From NCBI GenBank assembly GCA_002385985.1, contig DGEO01000037.1, positions 78,187 through 142,186 on the forward strand: a stretch of DNA of 64,000 nt, in the 5' to 3' direction. This document shows, in pieces, positions 43,054-52,468 of the stretch. Within the stretch, counting starts at the first letter, position 1; every line of letters starts with the position of its first letter. Source of the DNA: Anaerolineaceae bacterium UBA3924 (GTDB lineage: Bacteria; Chloroflexota; Anaerolineae; Anaerolineales; Anaerolineaceae). A program made the translations under genes and the position numbers. The notes below the pieces were generated by a model that did not search any database, was not told where the DNA came from, and worked only from the letters and a program-made list of their open reading frames with translations.

Positions 43054-43488
43054 CTATATTGTCAGTACAATAATCCCGCCGATGGTTAGCAGTGTGCCCA
43101 GGACAGTCTTGAGCGTCAGCGGCTCACCGCCCAGCAGCAGTCCCATCAGCGCGCCGAAGAAGGGCGAGGTGAAGGCGATGGGCATCACTTTTGTCAGCGG
43201 CGCGCCCTTGAGCGCGGTGTAGAAGCACAGCATCCCGACCGCTCCGGCGACCACACCCCCGCCGATGACCATGTACAGCAGGGCCTTGCTGCCTGCCTGG
43301 GGCAGCGTGCGCCACTGCGGAAAGCTGGCCGCCCCCAGGATCACCAGCGCCACCGCCGTGCGGATGGTGATGCCCATAGTCGGGGACAGGTTGCCCAGGT
43401 GCAGCCCCTTCTTTTCAAAATACCCGCCCACGCCCCAGCAGATGGCCGTCGCCAGGGCAAACAGCTGCGCCATTTGTTCTTCCTTCAT
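43054..43488 (-). CDS. Single-domain EamA-type transporter
   Basis: A 144-residue membrane protein with about five hydrophobic segments, equal to one EamA repeat (LFALATAICWGVGGYFEKKG ... FTSPFFGALMGLLLGGEPLTLKTVLGTLLTIGGIIVL). Full-length DMT transporters have two repeats, so this one probably works as a dimer. Two starts are plausible: 43488 (GAGG upstream) and 43473 (AAGGA upstream). It is convergent with the response regulator and divergent from mraZ. Confidence 0.82.
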   Translation of the reverse strand: MKEEQMAQLFALATAICWGVGGYFEKKGLHLGNLSPTMGITIRTAVALVILGAASFPQWRTLPQAGSKALLYMVIGGGVVAGAVGMLCFYTALKGAPLTKVMPIAFTSPFFGALMGLLLGGEPLTLKTVLGTLLTIGGIIVLTI

Positions 43489-43619
43489 CGGTAACCTCGC
43501 GTATCGGTGGGATAAAAAAGCTGTCCCACATTGTACCCGCAGACATATCCTGCTGCGAGCGCGTGGGATATTTAAGCTTAAAATATGGGACATTTTAAGG
43601 ACCGCGGAGGGGGGCCAGC

Positions 43620-43648
43620 TTGCAAATACCCCCTGATTCCGCTATACT
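43620..43648 (+). promoter_or_regulatory. Promoter of the dcw cluster (mraZ)
   Basis: TTGCAA (43620-43625) and TATACT (43643-43648), 17 bases apart, directly precede the MraZ operator. This would be the main promoter for the division and cell-wall genes. Confidence 0.82.
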
Positions 43649-43649
43649 G

Positions 43650-43684
43650 TGGGAGAAAGTGGTACGATGTGGGAGAAAGTGGAA
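43650..43684 (+). promoter_or_regulatory. MraZ operator (four TGGNA repeats, 10-bp period)
   Basis: TGGGA at 43650, TGGTA at 43660, TGGGA at 43670 and TGGAA at 43680 are each separated by five bases. The E. coli MraZ repressor recognises TGGGN direct repeats with five-base spacers, and the array starts at the predicted transcription start, as expected for autorepression. Two more TGGGA copies occur upstream at 43564 and 43586. Confidence 0.88.
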
Positions 43685-43704
43685 CGCCGGAGCCTTCCGG
43701 CGTT
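43683..43704 (+). repeat. Stem-loop in the mraZ leader
   Basis: AACGCCGG-AGCCTT-CCGGCGTT, an eight-bp stem located between the MraZ operator and the mraZ ribosome site. Its first bases overlap the last repeat. No T run follows; an A8 stretch does. Confidence 0.6.
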
Positions 43705-43730
43705 CGACAATTAAAAAAAAGGTAGAACGA

Positions 43731-44168
43731 ATGTTCCTCGGTCGCTACGAGCACTCCATCGACGAAAAAGGCCGACTGACGATCCCGGCTAGGTTTCGGG
43801 AACTCCTCTCAGAGGGAGCCTACCTGACCCTGGGGTTTGACAGGAACCTGCTCGCTCTCACTCCCACAGCGTTTGAGCAAATCTCCCAGCGCGTCAAACA
43901 AATGAGCCTGACGGATGGGGACGCCCGGCTGCTGCGGCGTATGATCTTTTCCAACGCCGAAAAAGTGGAAGTTGACCGCGCGGGCAGAATATTGATCCCC
44001 CAGTGGCTGCGGCAGACGGTGGGAATTGACGGCAGCGCTGTCATCGTCGGTGTCGGGGATTATTTCGAAATCTGGGCCCCTGACCAGTGGAAGACCCAGG
44101 ATGAGCGTCTGAAGGATAGCGAAGCCAATCAGCAGCGCTTCGTAGGCCTTGATTTACCGGTGTATTGA
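43731..44168 (+). CDS. mraZ: Transcriptional regulator MraZ
   Basis: A 145-residue protein with two AbrB-like MraZ repeats: MFLGRYEHSIDEKGRLTIPARFRELL and the second half with EKVEVDRAGRILIPQWLRQTVG. It forms ring-like oligomers that bind TGGGN repeats and repress the dcw operon. Here its own operator lies just upstream. AAGGTAG precedes the ATG. Its stop directly abuts the rsmH start. Confidence 0.96.
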   Translation: MFLGRYEHSIDEKGRLTIPARFRELLSEGAYLTLGFDRNLLALTPTAFEQISQRVKQMSLTDGDARLLRRMIFSNAEKVEVDRAGRILIPQWLRQTVGIDGSAVIVGVGDYFEIWAPDQWKTQDERLKDSEANQQRFVGLDLPVY

Positions 44169-45116
44169 ATGACTTATCCGCCTTTTGATTCTGGGGATCC
44201 TGTTCCCCATCGGTCTGTTCTTTTCAATGAAGTACTACATGCGTTAAAGCCACACAGCCCGGGACGTTACGTCGACGCCACCGTGGGAGCCGGGGGTCAT
44301 GCAGCCGCGATACTAGAAGCTTCCGCGCCGGGTGGAGCGTTACTCGGTATGGACCGGGATCCACACGCGCTGGAACTGGCAGCTCAACGCCTTTCGATAT
44401 TCCCCGATCGGTATTATTTAGTCCGCGCTTCATACCGGACCCTCCGCGAACAACTGGCTAGGTTAGGCTGGGATTCAGTTCAGGGTATTCTTATGGATCT
44501 TGGTGTTTCTTCCATGCAAATCGATACGCCGTCCAGAGGCTTCTCCTTCCAGAGCGAAGGGCCGCTGGACATGCGCTTCGATCCCTCCCAGCCAACGACC
44601 GCCGCCGATCTGGTCAACCAGCTCCCGGAAGATGAGCTTGCGCGCATCCTGTGGGAATACGGCGAGGAGCCGCACTCGCGCCGCATCGCCCGCGGGATCG
44701 TACAATCCCGCCCTATCCACACCACCCGGCAGCTGGCCGAAGTGGTGCAGAAACACTCCCGCGGCGAGCGAGGCCGCATCCATCCGGCCACGCGCACCTT
44801 CCAGGCGCTGCGCATTGCAGTCAACGAGGAGCTGCAGGCCCTCACAGAGACGCTGCCGCAGGCGGTGGAAGCGCTGGCACCCGGCGGCCGGCTGGCGGTC
44901 ATCTCCTTCCATTCGCTCGAGGACCGCATCGTCAAGCAGTTCTTCCGGCGAGAAAGCCGGGACTGCATCTGCCCGCCCGACCAGCCTGTGTGCACCTGCG
45001 GGCACAAAGCATCCATCGTCGAGATTACCCGCAAGCCCATCGAGGCCACCCCGGAGGAAGTCCAGTTCAACCCCCGCTCCCGCAGCGCCAGGCTGCGCGT
45101 AGCGGAAAAGATATAA
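44169..45116 (+). CDS. rsmH: 16S rRNA (cytosine1402-N4)-methyltransferase RsmH
   Basis: Methylates the N4 of C1402 in the decoding centre. The 315-residue protein has the family start [17 protein letters not shown] motif [29 protein letters not shown], and the C-terminal [14 protein letters not shown] and [10 protein letters not shown] motifs. It follows mraZ without a gap, as in most dcw clusters. Confidence 0.97.
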   Translation: MTYPPFDSGDPVPHRSVLFNEVLHALKPHSPGRYVDATVGAGGHAAAILEASAPGGALLGMDRDPHALELAAQRLSIFPDRYYLVRASYRTLREQLARLGWDSVQGILMDLGVSSMQIDTPSRGFSFQSEGPLDMRFDPSQPTTAADLVNQLPEDELARILWEYGEEPHSRRIARGIVQSRPIHTTRQLAEVVQKHSRGERGRIHPATRTFQALRIAVNEELQALTETLPQAVEALAPGGRLAVISFHSLEDRIVKQFFRRESRDCICPPDQPVCTCGHKASIVEITRKPIEATPEEVQFNPRSRSARLRVAEKI

Positions 45117-45185
45117 TTGGCACGTTTTTTGCATGAATCATGACGGCAAGCACGTTTGATTAGCACCGAGAGGGAAATCAACATC

Positions 45186-45656
45186 GTGGCTACACAATTT
45201 GTCCAAGCATACCAACAGGCGCCCTGGCGATTGCAGCTGCAGTCGCTGGGTCTTTTCCTGCTTGGTCTGGTGGCTGCCGTCATGATCGCCGGACTGTATC
45301 TGAACGTCACCGCCCAGGCCTCCGCCGCCGGCGCCCGCATCCAGGAACTGGAAGCGGAAAAAGAAGAGCTGATGATCGACATCGCCGGCCTGCGCACCGA
45401 GCTCGGCGAGCTCACCTCGGCAGATAACATGCGCCGGCGAGCTGAAGCAATGGGCTTCCAACCGGCCAACATGGAAACGGCGCAGTACCTGGTCATCCCG
45501 GATTACCCGGGCAAGAACGTGGTGATGCTGGCCCCGCCCCCTGTTCAGGAAAGACCCCGCACGCTCATCCTCCCGGCGTACAAAGAATCGCTGTGGGACT
45601 TCCTGTTTAAAGGCGCGCTCAAGTTGATCGAGCAGCAGGGAGGGCTGGCGCAATGA
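45186..45656 (+). CDS. ftsL: FtsL-like septum formation initiator
   Basis: A bitopic divisome protein by position and shape: about 156 residues with a short cytoplasmic tail, one membrane segment (about residues 18-42), then a leucine-rich coiled coil (IQELEAEKEELMIDIAGLRTELGEL) and a C-terminal tail. Sequence identity within this family is always low. The GTG at 45186 was preferred because GAGAGGG lies 11 bases upstream; a TTG at 45156 is an alternative. It overlaps the transpeptidase gene by four bases. Confidence 0.82.
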   Translation: MATQFVQAYQQAPWRLQLQSLGLFLLGLVAAVMIAGLYLNVTAQASAAGARIQELEAEKEELMIDIAGLRTELGELTSADNMRRRAEAMGFQPANMETAQYLVIPDYPGKNVVMLAPPPVQERPRTLILPAYKESLWDFLFKGALKLIEQQGGLAQ

Positions 45657-47437
45657 TGGGCATCAACCGGCTGCAGGGCATCGGGTACCTGATGGCGCTG
45701 GGCGCCATCCTTATCGTTGTTCAGCTGGTGCGCATCCAGACCAACGTCAGCGCCCAGAAGTACAGCGAGGTGGCTGCCCAGACCTACAACTACGAAACCA
45801 AGGTTATCACCCCGGAACGGGGCAATATCTATGACCGCTGGGGCAGCCTGCTGGCCGGCAACACCAAGGTCTACGAAGTGGGCGTGTCCCGCAACGAGCT
45901 GGGCGGCGAGAAGAACCGCGAGACCATCGCCCGGGCCGCAGCCGACATCCTCGGTCTGAATTACACCGAGGTGCTGCGCCTGATCAACGGCACGTACGAA
46001 GAAGACGGCCTGCTCTACGTGACCCTGGGCAGCAATTTCACCCCGGAGCAGGTCAACCAGCTGATCGAGCTCAACCGCCAGTACGAAGACCTGCCCACCC
46101 CGCCCAAGGGACAGGTCAACCCCTCGCTGCGGGGCATGCACTGGGTTCCCAGCCTGCGACGCAGCTATCCGGAAGGCCGCCTGGCCTCCAATGTCCTGGG
46201 GTTCTACTATTACGGCGGCGGCGCCGGTGAGCAGGGCGGCTACCTGGGTGTTGAGCAGAAATACGAGCACCTGCTGGCCGGCCGCCCCACCAAAGTCTCC
46301 GTGGCGGTCAACCCCAACGCGGTGGAAGAAATCCCCGATGTGCCGCCCGGCGCTTCCATCGTGCTGACCATCGACCGAGAAATCCAGGCCATGACCGAAG
46401 AGGTGCTGGATAAAGCAGTGGAAGAATCCGGTTCCAAGGGCGGCACCATCATCATCATGGACCCGCGCAATGGGGATATCCTGGCCATGGCCACCAATCC
46501 CCGCCTGGACCCGAATAACTATTCCGAATACTACGAGATCTTCCCGGAAGACCAGCCGCTGAACCCCGCCGTCAGCCTGACCTACGAGCCTGGCTCGGTC
46601 TTCAAGGTTCTCACCATGGCCGCGGCCATTGACGCCGGCGTGGTGACCCCGGATACCGAGTTTGTCGATACCGGCGTGTACATGGCCGGCGGCCTGCCCA
46701 TTTACAACTGGGACCGTGGCGCCTGGGGCCCGCAGACCATGACCGGCTGTATGCAGCACTCGCTGAACGTCTGCCTCTCCTGGGTAGCCGACCAGCTCGG
46801 ACCGACCCAGTTCTACGAATACCTCAAGGCCTTCGGCATTGACCACCGCACCAACATCGACCTGGCGGATGAGCGCATCTGGCCGCTGCGCCTGCCCGGC
46901 GACCCCTACTGGACCCCGCTCAGCCTGGCCACCAACTCCTTCGGTCAGGGCCTGGCCACCACACCCATTCAGATGATCACGGCCATCTCGGCGCTGGCAA
47001 ACGACGGCAAGATGATGGCCCCGCATGTGATGCACTCCTACGTGCAGGACGGCAGGCAGTACGAGTTCAAGTCCATCGTGCTGGGCAGCCCGGTTTCAGC
47101 AGAAACCGCCCGCACGGTGACGGAAATGCTGGCCCAGTCGCTGGAACAGGAAGCCTCGAACGCGCTGGTCCCCGGATACCGTGTGGCCGGAAAAACGGGC
47201 ACCGGTGAAATCGCAAAAGGCGCAGAGGGCTACAGCACCAACCTGACCAACGCCTCCTTCGTCGGCTGGGGACCGGTCGATGATCCCCGCTTTATCGTCT
47301 ACGTCTGGCTGCAGGAACCAACCAGCTCCCCATGGGGCTCGGTGGTCGCTGCGCCGGTGTTCTCCGAAGTCGTGCAGAAGCTGGTGGTGTATCTAAACCT
47401 GCCTCCGGACGACATAAGACTGCAGTTATCTCCATAA
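45653..47437 (+). CDS. ftsI: Penicillin-binding protein, class B transpeptidase (FtsI/PBP3 or PBP2 type)
   Basis: Crosslinks septal peptidoglycan. The 594-residue protein has a membrane anchor (residues 8-28), a PBP dimerisation domain (about 50-230, with RGNIYDRWGSLLA) and a transpeptidase domain with the catalytic S315-x-x-K318 (EPGSVFK), S370-L-N372 and K514-T-G. Position between ftsL and the mur genes indicates FtsI. No PASTA domains are present. Confidence 0.94.
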   Translation: MMGINRLQGIGYLMALGAILIVVQLVRIQTNVSAQKYSEVAAQTYNYETKVITPERGNIYDRWGSLLAGNTKVYEVGVSRNELGGEKNRETIARAAADILGLNYTEVLRLINGTYEEDGLLYVTLGSNFTPEQVNQLIELNRQYEDLPTPPKGQVNPSLRGMHWVPSLRRSYPEGRLASNVLGFYYYGGGAGEQGGYLGVEQKYEHLLAGRPTKVSVAVNPNAVEEIPDVPPGASIVLTIDREIQAMTEEVLDKAVEESGSKGGTIIIMDPRNGDILAMATNPRLDPNNYSEYYEIFPEDQPLNPAVSLTYEPGSVFKVLTMAAAIDAGVVTPDTEFVDTGVYMAGGLPIYNWDRGAWGPQTMTGCMQHSLNVCLSWVADQLGPTQFYEYLKAFGIDHRTNIDLADERIWPLRLPGDPYWTPLSLATNSFGQGLATTPIQMITAISALANDGKMMAPHVMHSYVQDGRQYEFKSIVLGSPVSAETARTVTEMLAQSLEQEASNALVPGYRVAGKTGTGEIAKGAEGYSTNLTNASFVGWGPVDDPRFIVYVWLQEPTSSPWGSVVAAPVFSEVVQKLVVYLNLPPDDIRLQLSP

Positions 47438-47446
47438 GGAATAAAC

Positions 47447-48865
47447 GTGTTCACCCTGGCAGATCTTCTTGAAGCGCTCACCGCAACCCGGCTCGATCAG
47501 GCCTCACTGAAAATCAGTGAGGCGCACGTCGATTCTCGACAGGTGACGCCCAACAGCCTCTTTGTCGCCCTGCCCGGCGAGAACACTGACGGTCATGCCT
47601 ACATCGGCGACGCTTTCCAGCGCGGCGCGAACCTGGCTCTGGTTCAGCAAGACGTGCCGGATGAGTACCGCGTGCTGGACATCCGCCAGGGAATCGCCCC
47701 GGACGCCGCCATTCCGCAGCCGCCCTTCTGCCTGCGGGTCGAAAACAGCCTGGAAGCCCTGCAGCAGGCCGCGCGCTACTGGCGGCGCAAGCACGATCTG
47801 CGGGTCATCGGGATCACCGGCTCCGTGGGCAAGTCCACCACTAAAGAACTGGTGGCGGAGGTGCTCAGCGAGCGCTACGTGACCCTGAAGAACCCGGGCA
47901 ATTACAACAATGAGATTGGCCTGCCCCTGACCCTGCTCAAACTGGACGGCCGCCACCAGCGCGCTGTGCTGGAGATGGGCTTCTACGTGCCGGGCGAGAT
48001 TTCCTTCCTGTGCGACATCGCCCGGCCCCACGTCGGCGTGATCACCAACGTCGGCACGGTGCATGCCGAGCGGGCCGGCTCGCAGGAAGTGATCGCCCGC
48101 GGCAAGGCCGAGCTTGTTCAGGCGCTGCCCCCCGCCCCGGAAGGGACCGCCATCCTGAACTATGACGACCCCTGGGTGCGGCCCATGGAAGACCAGACCC
48201 GGGCGTACGTGTTCACCTACGGCCTGGACCCCCACGCGCACCTGTGGGCGTCGCACGTGGAAGGCCTGGGGTTGAAAGGCATCAAGCTGCAGCTGCACTT
48301 CCGCAACGAGGTGTTGCACCTGCGCGTGCCGCTGATCGGCCGCCACTCTGTGCACACCGTGCTGCGCGCCACGGCGGTCGGCCTGGTCGAAGGGGTCACC
48401 TGGTCGGAAATCGTGCACGCGCTGCAGCAGACTCACAACCAGCTGCGCATGGTCGCCGTGCGCTCCAGGAGCGGCGCGCTGATCATCGACGACTCGTACA
48501 ACGCTTCGCCCGAATCCATGCTGGCAGCGCTGAACCTGCTGGATGAACTGACGGGCCGCAAGATCGCCGTGCTGGGCGAGATGCTCGAGCTCGGCCCCTA
48601 CGCCCAGGCCTCGCACGAGCTGATCGGCCGCCGGGCCGCCGAGGTGGCCGATGTACTGGTCACCGTGGGCGAGCTGGGCAAGGTGATCGCCACCTCCGCG
48701 CGGCAGCACGGCCTGCCCGCACAGGCGGTGACCTGGGTGCCCGACACCATGGACACCATTCCGATGCTGGAAGACATTCTGCACGAAGGAGATACTGTTC
48801 TGATTAAAGGCTCTAACGGATTACACATGGACCGGATCGTCGCGGCACTGGAGAGCCGTTCATGA
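47447..48865 (+). CDS. murF: UDP-MurNAc-tripeptide:D-Ala-D-Ala ligase MurF
   Basis: Adds D-Ala-D-Ala to the UDP-MurNAc-tripeptide. The 472 residues hold an N-terminal uridine-binding domain, the ATP-binding P-loop ITGSVGKSTTKELV, the MurF-specific NYNNEIGLPLTLL, and the C-terminal ligase domain (DDSYNASPESMLAAL). It starts with GTG, with AAGGA seven bases upstream. murE, normally its upstream neighbour, is absent, so the diamino-acid ligase must be encoded elsewhere. Confidence 0.95.
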   Translation: MFTLADLLEALTATRLDQASLKISEAHVDSRQVTPNSLFVALPGENTDGHAYIGDAFQRGANLALVQQDVPDEYRVLDIRQGIAPDAAIPQPPFCLRVENSLEALQQAARYWRRKHDLRVIGITGSVGKSTTKELVAEVLSERYVTLKNPGNYNNEIGLPLTLLKLDGRHQRAVLEMGFYVPGEISFLCDIARPHVGVITNVGTVHAERAGSQEVIARGKAELVQALPPAPEGTAILNYDDPWVRPMEDQTRAYVFTYGLDPHAHLWASHVEGLGLKGIKLQLHFRNEVLHLRVPLIGRHSVHTVLRATAVGLVEGVTWSEIVHALQQTHNQLRMVAVRSRSGALIIDDSYNASPESMLAALNLLDELTGRKIAVLGEMLELGPYAQASHELIGRRAAEVADVLVTVGELGKVIATSARQHGLPAQAVTWVPDTMDTIPMLEDILHEGDTVLIKGSNGLHMDRIVAALESRS

Positions 48866-49854
48866 TGGAGACTTCACTGGCTCTCTCTCTGAGCGGCCTG
48901 AGCTTCATGATGGCTGTCATCTGGGGATCGCCGCTCATCCGGATTCTCCGTCACTTCAAGGTAGGCAAGTTGATTCGCGTTGAAGGACCCACCAGCCACA
49001 TCATCAAAATGGGCACGCCCACTATGGGCGGGCTGATGATCATCATGCCCGTCACCCTGGTCACGGTGCTGCTCAACGCGGCCTCGCTGCTGGGTCTCAA
49101 CGTGCTGGGGCGCTCCGTGCTGCTGCCGCTGCTGGTCATGCTGGCCTACGGCGTGCTGGGCGGCATCGACGACTGGGAAGGCATTCGCGGCCCGCGCCGC
49201 GGCCTGGGCATGCGCGCCCGAACCAAATTCGCCCTGCAGCTGATCCTGGGCATCATCACTGCCATCGGCCTGCGCTACTTCCTGGAAGTGCCCGAGCTGT
49301 ACTGGCCGGGCTACGACAAACCAATTTCGCTGGGCATCGCCTACATCCCCCTGGCGGCGTTCGTTATCGTCGCCATGTCCAACGCGGTGAACCTGACCGA
49401 CGGCCTGGACGGCCTGGCCGGTCTGATCTCCGCCACCGCCTTCGCCGCTTACGGCGGGATAGCCCTGCTGAAGGGGCAGGTCTTTCTGGCCCGCTTCTGC
49501 TTCACCATCGTCGGCGCCCTGTTCGGTTTCCTGTGGTTCAACGTGCACCCCGCCCAGCTTTTCATGGGCGACCTTGGCTCGCTCTCGCTGGGAGCCACGC
49601 TGGGTGTGGTCGCACTGATGACCGGCCACTGGATCCTGCTGCCGCTGATCGCCATCATCCCGGTGAGCGAAGCGGTCAGCGTGTCGCTGCAGGTGCTCTA
49701 CTTCCGCCGCACGGGCGGCAAGCGCCTGTTCCGCATGGCGCCCATCCATCACCATTTTGAGTTAGGCGGCTGGTCCGAAACCCAGGTCGTGCAGCGATTC
49801 TGGCTGGTCAGCCTGCTGTTTGCCATGTTTGGTGTCGCGGTCGCACTGGTGTAA
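48862..49854 (+). CDS. mraY: Phospho-MurNAc-pentapeptide transferase MraY
   Basis: Transfers phospho-MurNAc-pentapeptide to undecaprenyl phosphate to form lipid I. The 330 residues span about ten membrane segments, with the catalytic aspartate motifs GGIDDWEG and NAVNLTDGLDGLA, a third acidic site in MGDLGSLSLG, and the HHHFELGGWSE histidine loop. The ATG overlaps the murF stop. Confidence 0.97.
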   Translation: MMETSLALSLSGLSFMMAVIWGSPLIRILRHFKVGKLIRVEGPTSHIIKMGTPTMGGLMIIMPVTLVTVLLNAASLLGLNVLGRSVLLPLLVMLAYGVLGGIDDWEGIRGPRRGLGMRARTKFALQLILGIITAIGLRYFLEVPELYWPGYDKPISLGIAYIPLAAFVIVAMSNAVNLTDGLDGLAGLISATAFAAYGGIALLKGQVFLARFCFTIVGALFGFLWFNVHPAQLFMGDLGSLSLGATLGVVALMTGHWILLPLIAIIPVSEAVSVSLQVLYFRRTGGKRLFRMAPIHHHFELGGWSETQVVQRFWLVSLLFAMFGVAVALV

Positions 49855-49856
49855 CC

Positions 49857-51239
49857 ATGAGTAACTGGAAAGGTCAGCGCATTCTCATCATCGGAGCCGC
49901 CCGCCAGGGACAGGCTCTGGCGCGTTACCTTGCCGGTCAGCAGGCTGTGGTTACCCTGAACGACCAGCGCAGCGACGAGCAGCTGCAGTCCGCCCGGCAG
50001 AACCTGGCGGGGCTGGACATCCGCTGGGTGACCGGCGGGCACCCGCTGGACCTGCTGGACGATGTTGACCTGGTCTGCCTATCGGGCGGAGTCCCGCTCA
50101 CCCTGCCGATTGTGGTCGAAGCACAGCGGCGCGGCATCCCCCTGTCCAACGACTCGCAGGTGTTCATGGAAGCCGTCCCCTGCCCGGTGATCGGCATCAC
50201 AGGCTCGGCCGGGAAGACCACCACCACCACGCTGGTCGGCCGCATGGCCGCTGACCACGTCCGCCTGCCCCGCCGCGTCTGGGTGGGCGGCAACATCGGC
50301 ACGCCGCTGGTCGATCACCTGTATGAGATGCAGCCGGATGACCTGGTCGTGCTGGAGCTGTCCAGCTTCCAGCTGGAGCTGATGACCCGCGTGCCCCGGA
50401 TCGGCGCGGTGCTCAACATCACCCCCAACCACCTGGACCGGCACGGCACTTTCGAGGCTTACGCGGCCGCCAAGGCCCGCCTGATCAGCTATCAGCAGCC
50501 GGGCTGTACCGCCGTGCTCAACCGGGACGAGCCGAACAGCTTCTCGCTGAGCGCTCAGTCGCCCGGCCGGGTGATCACCTTCGGCCGTTCACGCCCGCCC
50601 GCCGGCCAGCCGGGAACCTTCATGGAAGACGGCCGCCTGCTGTTGGACGACGGGAGCCAGGTGATCGACCTGATCGACCCGGCGGAGATCCTGCTGCGCG
50701 GTGAGCACAATAAACTGAACATCCTGGCCGCCTGTGCCATCGCCTTCGCCGCCGGCATTCCGGTTGAGTCCATGCGAGCTGGCGTGGCCGGATTCAAGGG
50801 CGTACCCCACCGGCTGGAGTTCATCCGCAAATGGAACGGAGCCAGCTGGTACAACGACTCCATCGCCACCGCGCCGGAGCGCACCATGGCAGCGATCCAC
50901 GCTTTCGACGAGCCCATGGTGCTGCTGCTGGGCGGGCGTGACAAGAACCTGCCCTGGGACGATCTGGTGAACCTGATCCACCGGCGTGTCGATCATGTGG
51001 TGGCCTTCGGCGAAGCCGGGCCGATGATCGCCAGGCTGATCGGCAGTGCTTCGCCCCACCGGCGGCCTTTCACGCTGGAAGTGACCCCGGACCTGGAGTC
51101 CGCCACCCGGGCGGCCGCCAGCGTGGCCTCGGAGGGGGATGTGGTGCTGCTTTCGCCGGGCGGCACCAGCTACGATGAGTTTCAAGATTTTGAACAGCGA
51201 GGGGAGCGTTTCCGCCAATGGGTGAATCTGTTAGCCTGA
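49857..51239 (+). CDS. murD: UDP-MurNAc-L-alanine:D-glutamate ligase MurD
   Basis: Adds D-glutamate to UDP-MurNAc-L-Ala. The 460 residues include an N-terminal Rossmann domain (ILIIGAARQGQALARYLAG), the P-loop ITGSAGKTTTTTLV, LSSFQLELM, the NHLDRHGTFEAY segment and a C-terminal domain (LLLGGRDKN; LSPGGTSYDEFQDFEQRG). It lies two bases after mraY and overlaps ftsW by 22 bp. Confidence 0.97.
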   Translation: MSNWKGQRILIIGAARQGQALARYLAGQQAVVTLNDQRSDEQLQSARQNLAGLDIRWVTGGHPLDLLDDVDLVCLSGGVPLTLPIVVEAQRRGIPLSNDSQVFMEAVPCPVIGITGSAGKTTTTTLVGRMAADHVRLPRRVWVGGNIGTPLVDHLYEMQPDDLVVLELSSFQLELMTRVPRIGAVLNITPNHLDRHGTFEAYAAAKARLISYQQPGCTAVLNRDEPNSFSLSAQSPGRVITFGRSRPPAGQPGTFMEDGRLLLDDGSQVIDLIDPAEILLRGEHNKLNILAACAIAFAAGIPVESMRAGVAGFKGVPHRLEFIRKWNGASWYNDSIATAPERTMAAIHAFDEPMVLLLGGRDKNLPWDDLVNLIHRRVDHVVAFGEAGPMIARLIGSASPHRRPFTLEVTPDLESATRAAASVASEGDVVLLSPGGTSYDEFQDFEQRGERFRQWVNLLA

Positions 51240-52468
51240 ACACCAAAACCATGGTCCGGCCGGCAAAAACCGTCCGCTCGCTGCGGCTGGGGATCGATAT
51301 TCCCCTGCTGATCACGGTCATCACGCTCCTTGCGGTCGGCCTGCTGATGGTCTACTCTGCCAGCTGGAAACCCTCCCTGCAGCTGACAGGCAGCACGGAT
51401 TACTTCTTCCTCAACCAGCTCAAGTGGGCTTTCGTCGGGGTGATCGGTGCCACCCTCGTCACCTTCCTGGATTACCGCATGCTGCGCCACATTGTGGTCC
51501 CGCTCATGTTTATCACCCTGGTGCTGCTGGTGCTGGTCCTGATCTTCGGTGATGACCGCTTCAATTCCCGCCGCTCGCTGATGAACGGCTCGGTCCAGCC
51601 CTCGGAAATGGCCAAGCTGGTGATCATCATCTACCTGTCCTACTGGCTGTACACCAAGCAGGACAAGATCAACATCATCTCCTTCGGCCTGATCCCCCTG
51701 GCGTTCATCCTGGCCATCACCGCCGGCCTGATCCTCAAGCAGCCGGACATTTCAGCAGCCATGACGGTAATTTTGCTCGGCGGGCTGCTCTTCTATCTGG
51801 CCGGAGGAGAGTGGCGGCAGATCCTGCTGGTAGGGCTGGTCGTAGGAGCGCTGTTGATCGTGGTGGTCACCGTCTTCCCGACCGGTCAGCAGCGTTTTGC
51901 CGAGTACATCCGGGGCCTGCAGGACCCGGTCCAGTCCTCCTTCCACATCCGCCGCTCGGTCGAGGCGATCGTCAACGGCGGGCTGTTCGGCGTGGGCATC
52001 GGCAAGGGCACGACCAAGTTCACCGGCCTGCCCGTGACGCACACCGACTCCATTTTCGCGGTGATCGCCGAGGAGACCGGGCTGGTGGGCTGCTTCCTGG
52101 TGGTGGGGCTGTACATAGCCCTGCTCTGGCGCGGTCTGACCATCGCCAACAAAGCCCCGGACATGTTCGGCAAGCTGCTGGCTGCCGGGGTGACCCTGTG
52201 GATCACCATCGAAGCCCTGATCAACATGGGCGTGATGGTCAACCTGATTCCCTTTGCGGGCAACGCGCTGCCGCTGATCAGCGCGGGCGGCTCGAGCATG
52301 GTGATGACCATGGGCGCGCTTGGCCTGCTGATGAACGTGGCGCGCATTAGCAATATCGAATCGAAGAATAAAGAAGGGAGAGCGTATAGTGCGGTTGTTG
52401 ATCTGCGCGGGCGGAACCGGCGGGGGAGTGTATCCCGCGTTAGCCGTCCTACAGGCCCTCGGCAGTAA
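51218..52468 (+). CDS. ftsW: SEDS-family lipid II polymerase/flippase FtsW
   Basis: A peptidoglycan glycosyltransferase working with the class B PBP. The 416-residue protein has about ten membrane segments, starting LGIDIPLLITVITLLAVGLLMVYSAS, with the family motifs QPSEMAKL and LPVTHTDSIFAVIAEETG and the C-terminal NLIPFAGNALPLISAGGSS. The last 26 codons run into murG: the two genes overlap by 80 bp, unusual even in this compact cluster. GGGGAG precedes the ATG. Confidence 0.95.
   Translation: MGESVSLNTKTMVRPAKTVRSLRLGIDIPLLITVITLLAVGLLMVYSASWKPSLQLTGSTDYFFLNQLKWAFVGVIGATLVTFLDYRMLRHIVVPLMFITLVLLVLVLIFGDDRFNSRRSLMNGSVQPSEMAKLVIIIYLSYWLYTKQDKINIISFGLIPLAFILAITAGLILKQPDISAAMTVILLGGLLFYLAGGEWRQILLVGLVVGALLIVVVTVFPTGQQRFAEYIRGLQDPVQSSFHIRRSVEAIVNGGLFGVGIGKGTTKFTGLPVTHTDSIFAVIAEETGLVGCFLVVGLYIALLWRGLTIANKAPDMFGKLLAAGVTLWITIEALINMGVMVNLIPFAGNALPLISAGGSSMVMTMGALGLLMNVARISNIESKNKEGRAYSAVVDLRGRNRRGSVSRVSRPTGPRQ

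Noticed and set aside
43501..43530. GTGGGA ... TCCCAC inverted repeat as part of the MraZ operator
   Set aside because: MraZ sites are direct repeats with 10-bp period; this inverted pair is over 100 bp upstream and closer to the EamA gene, so its role is unclear.
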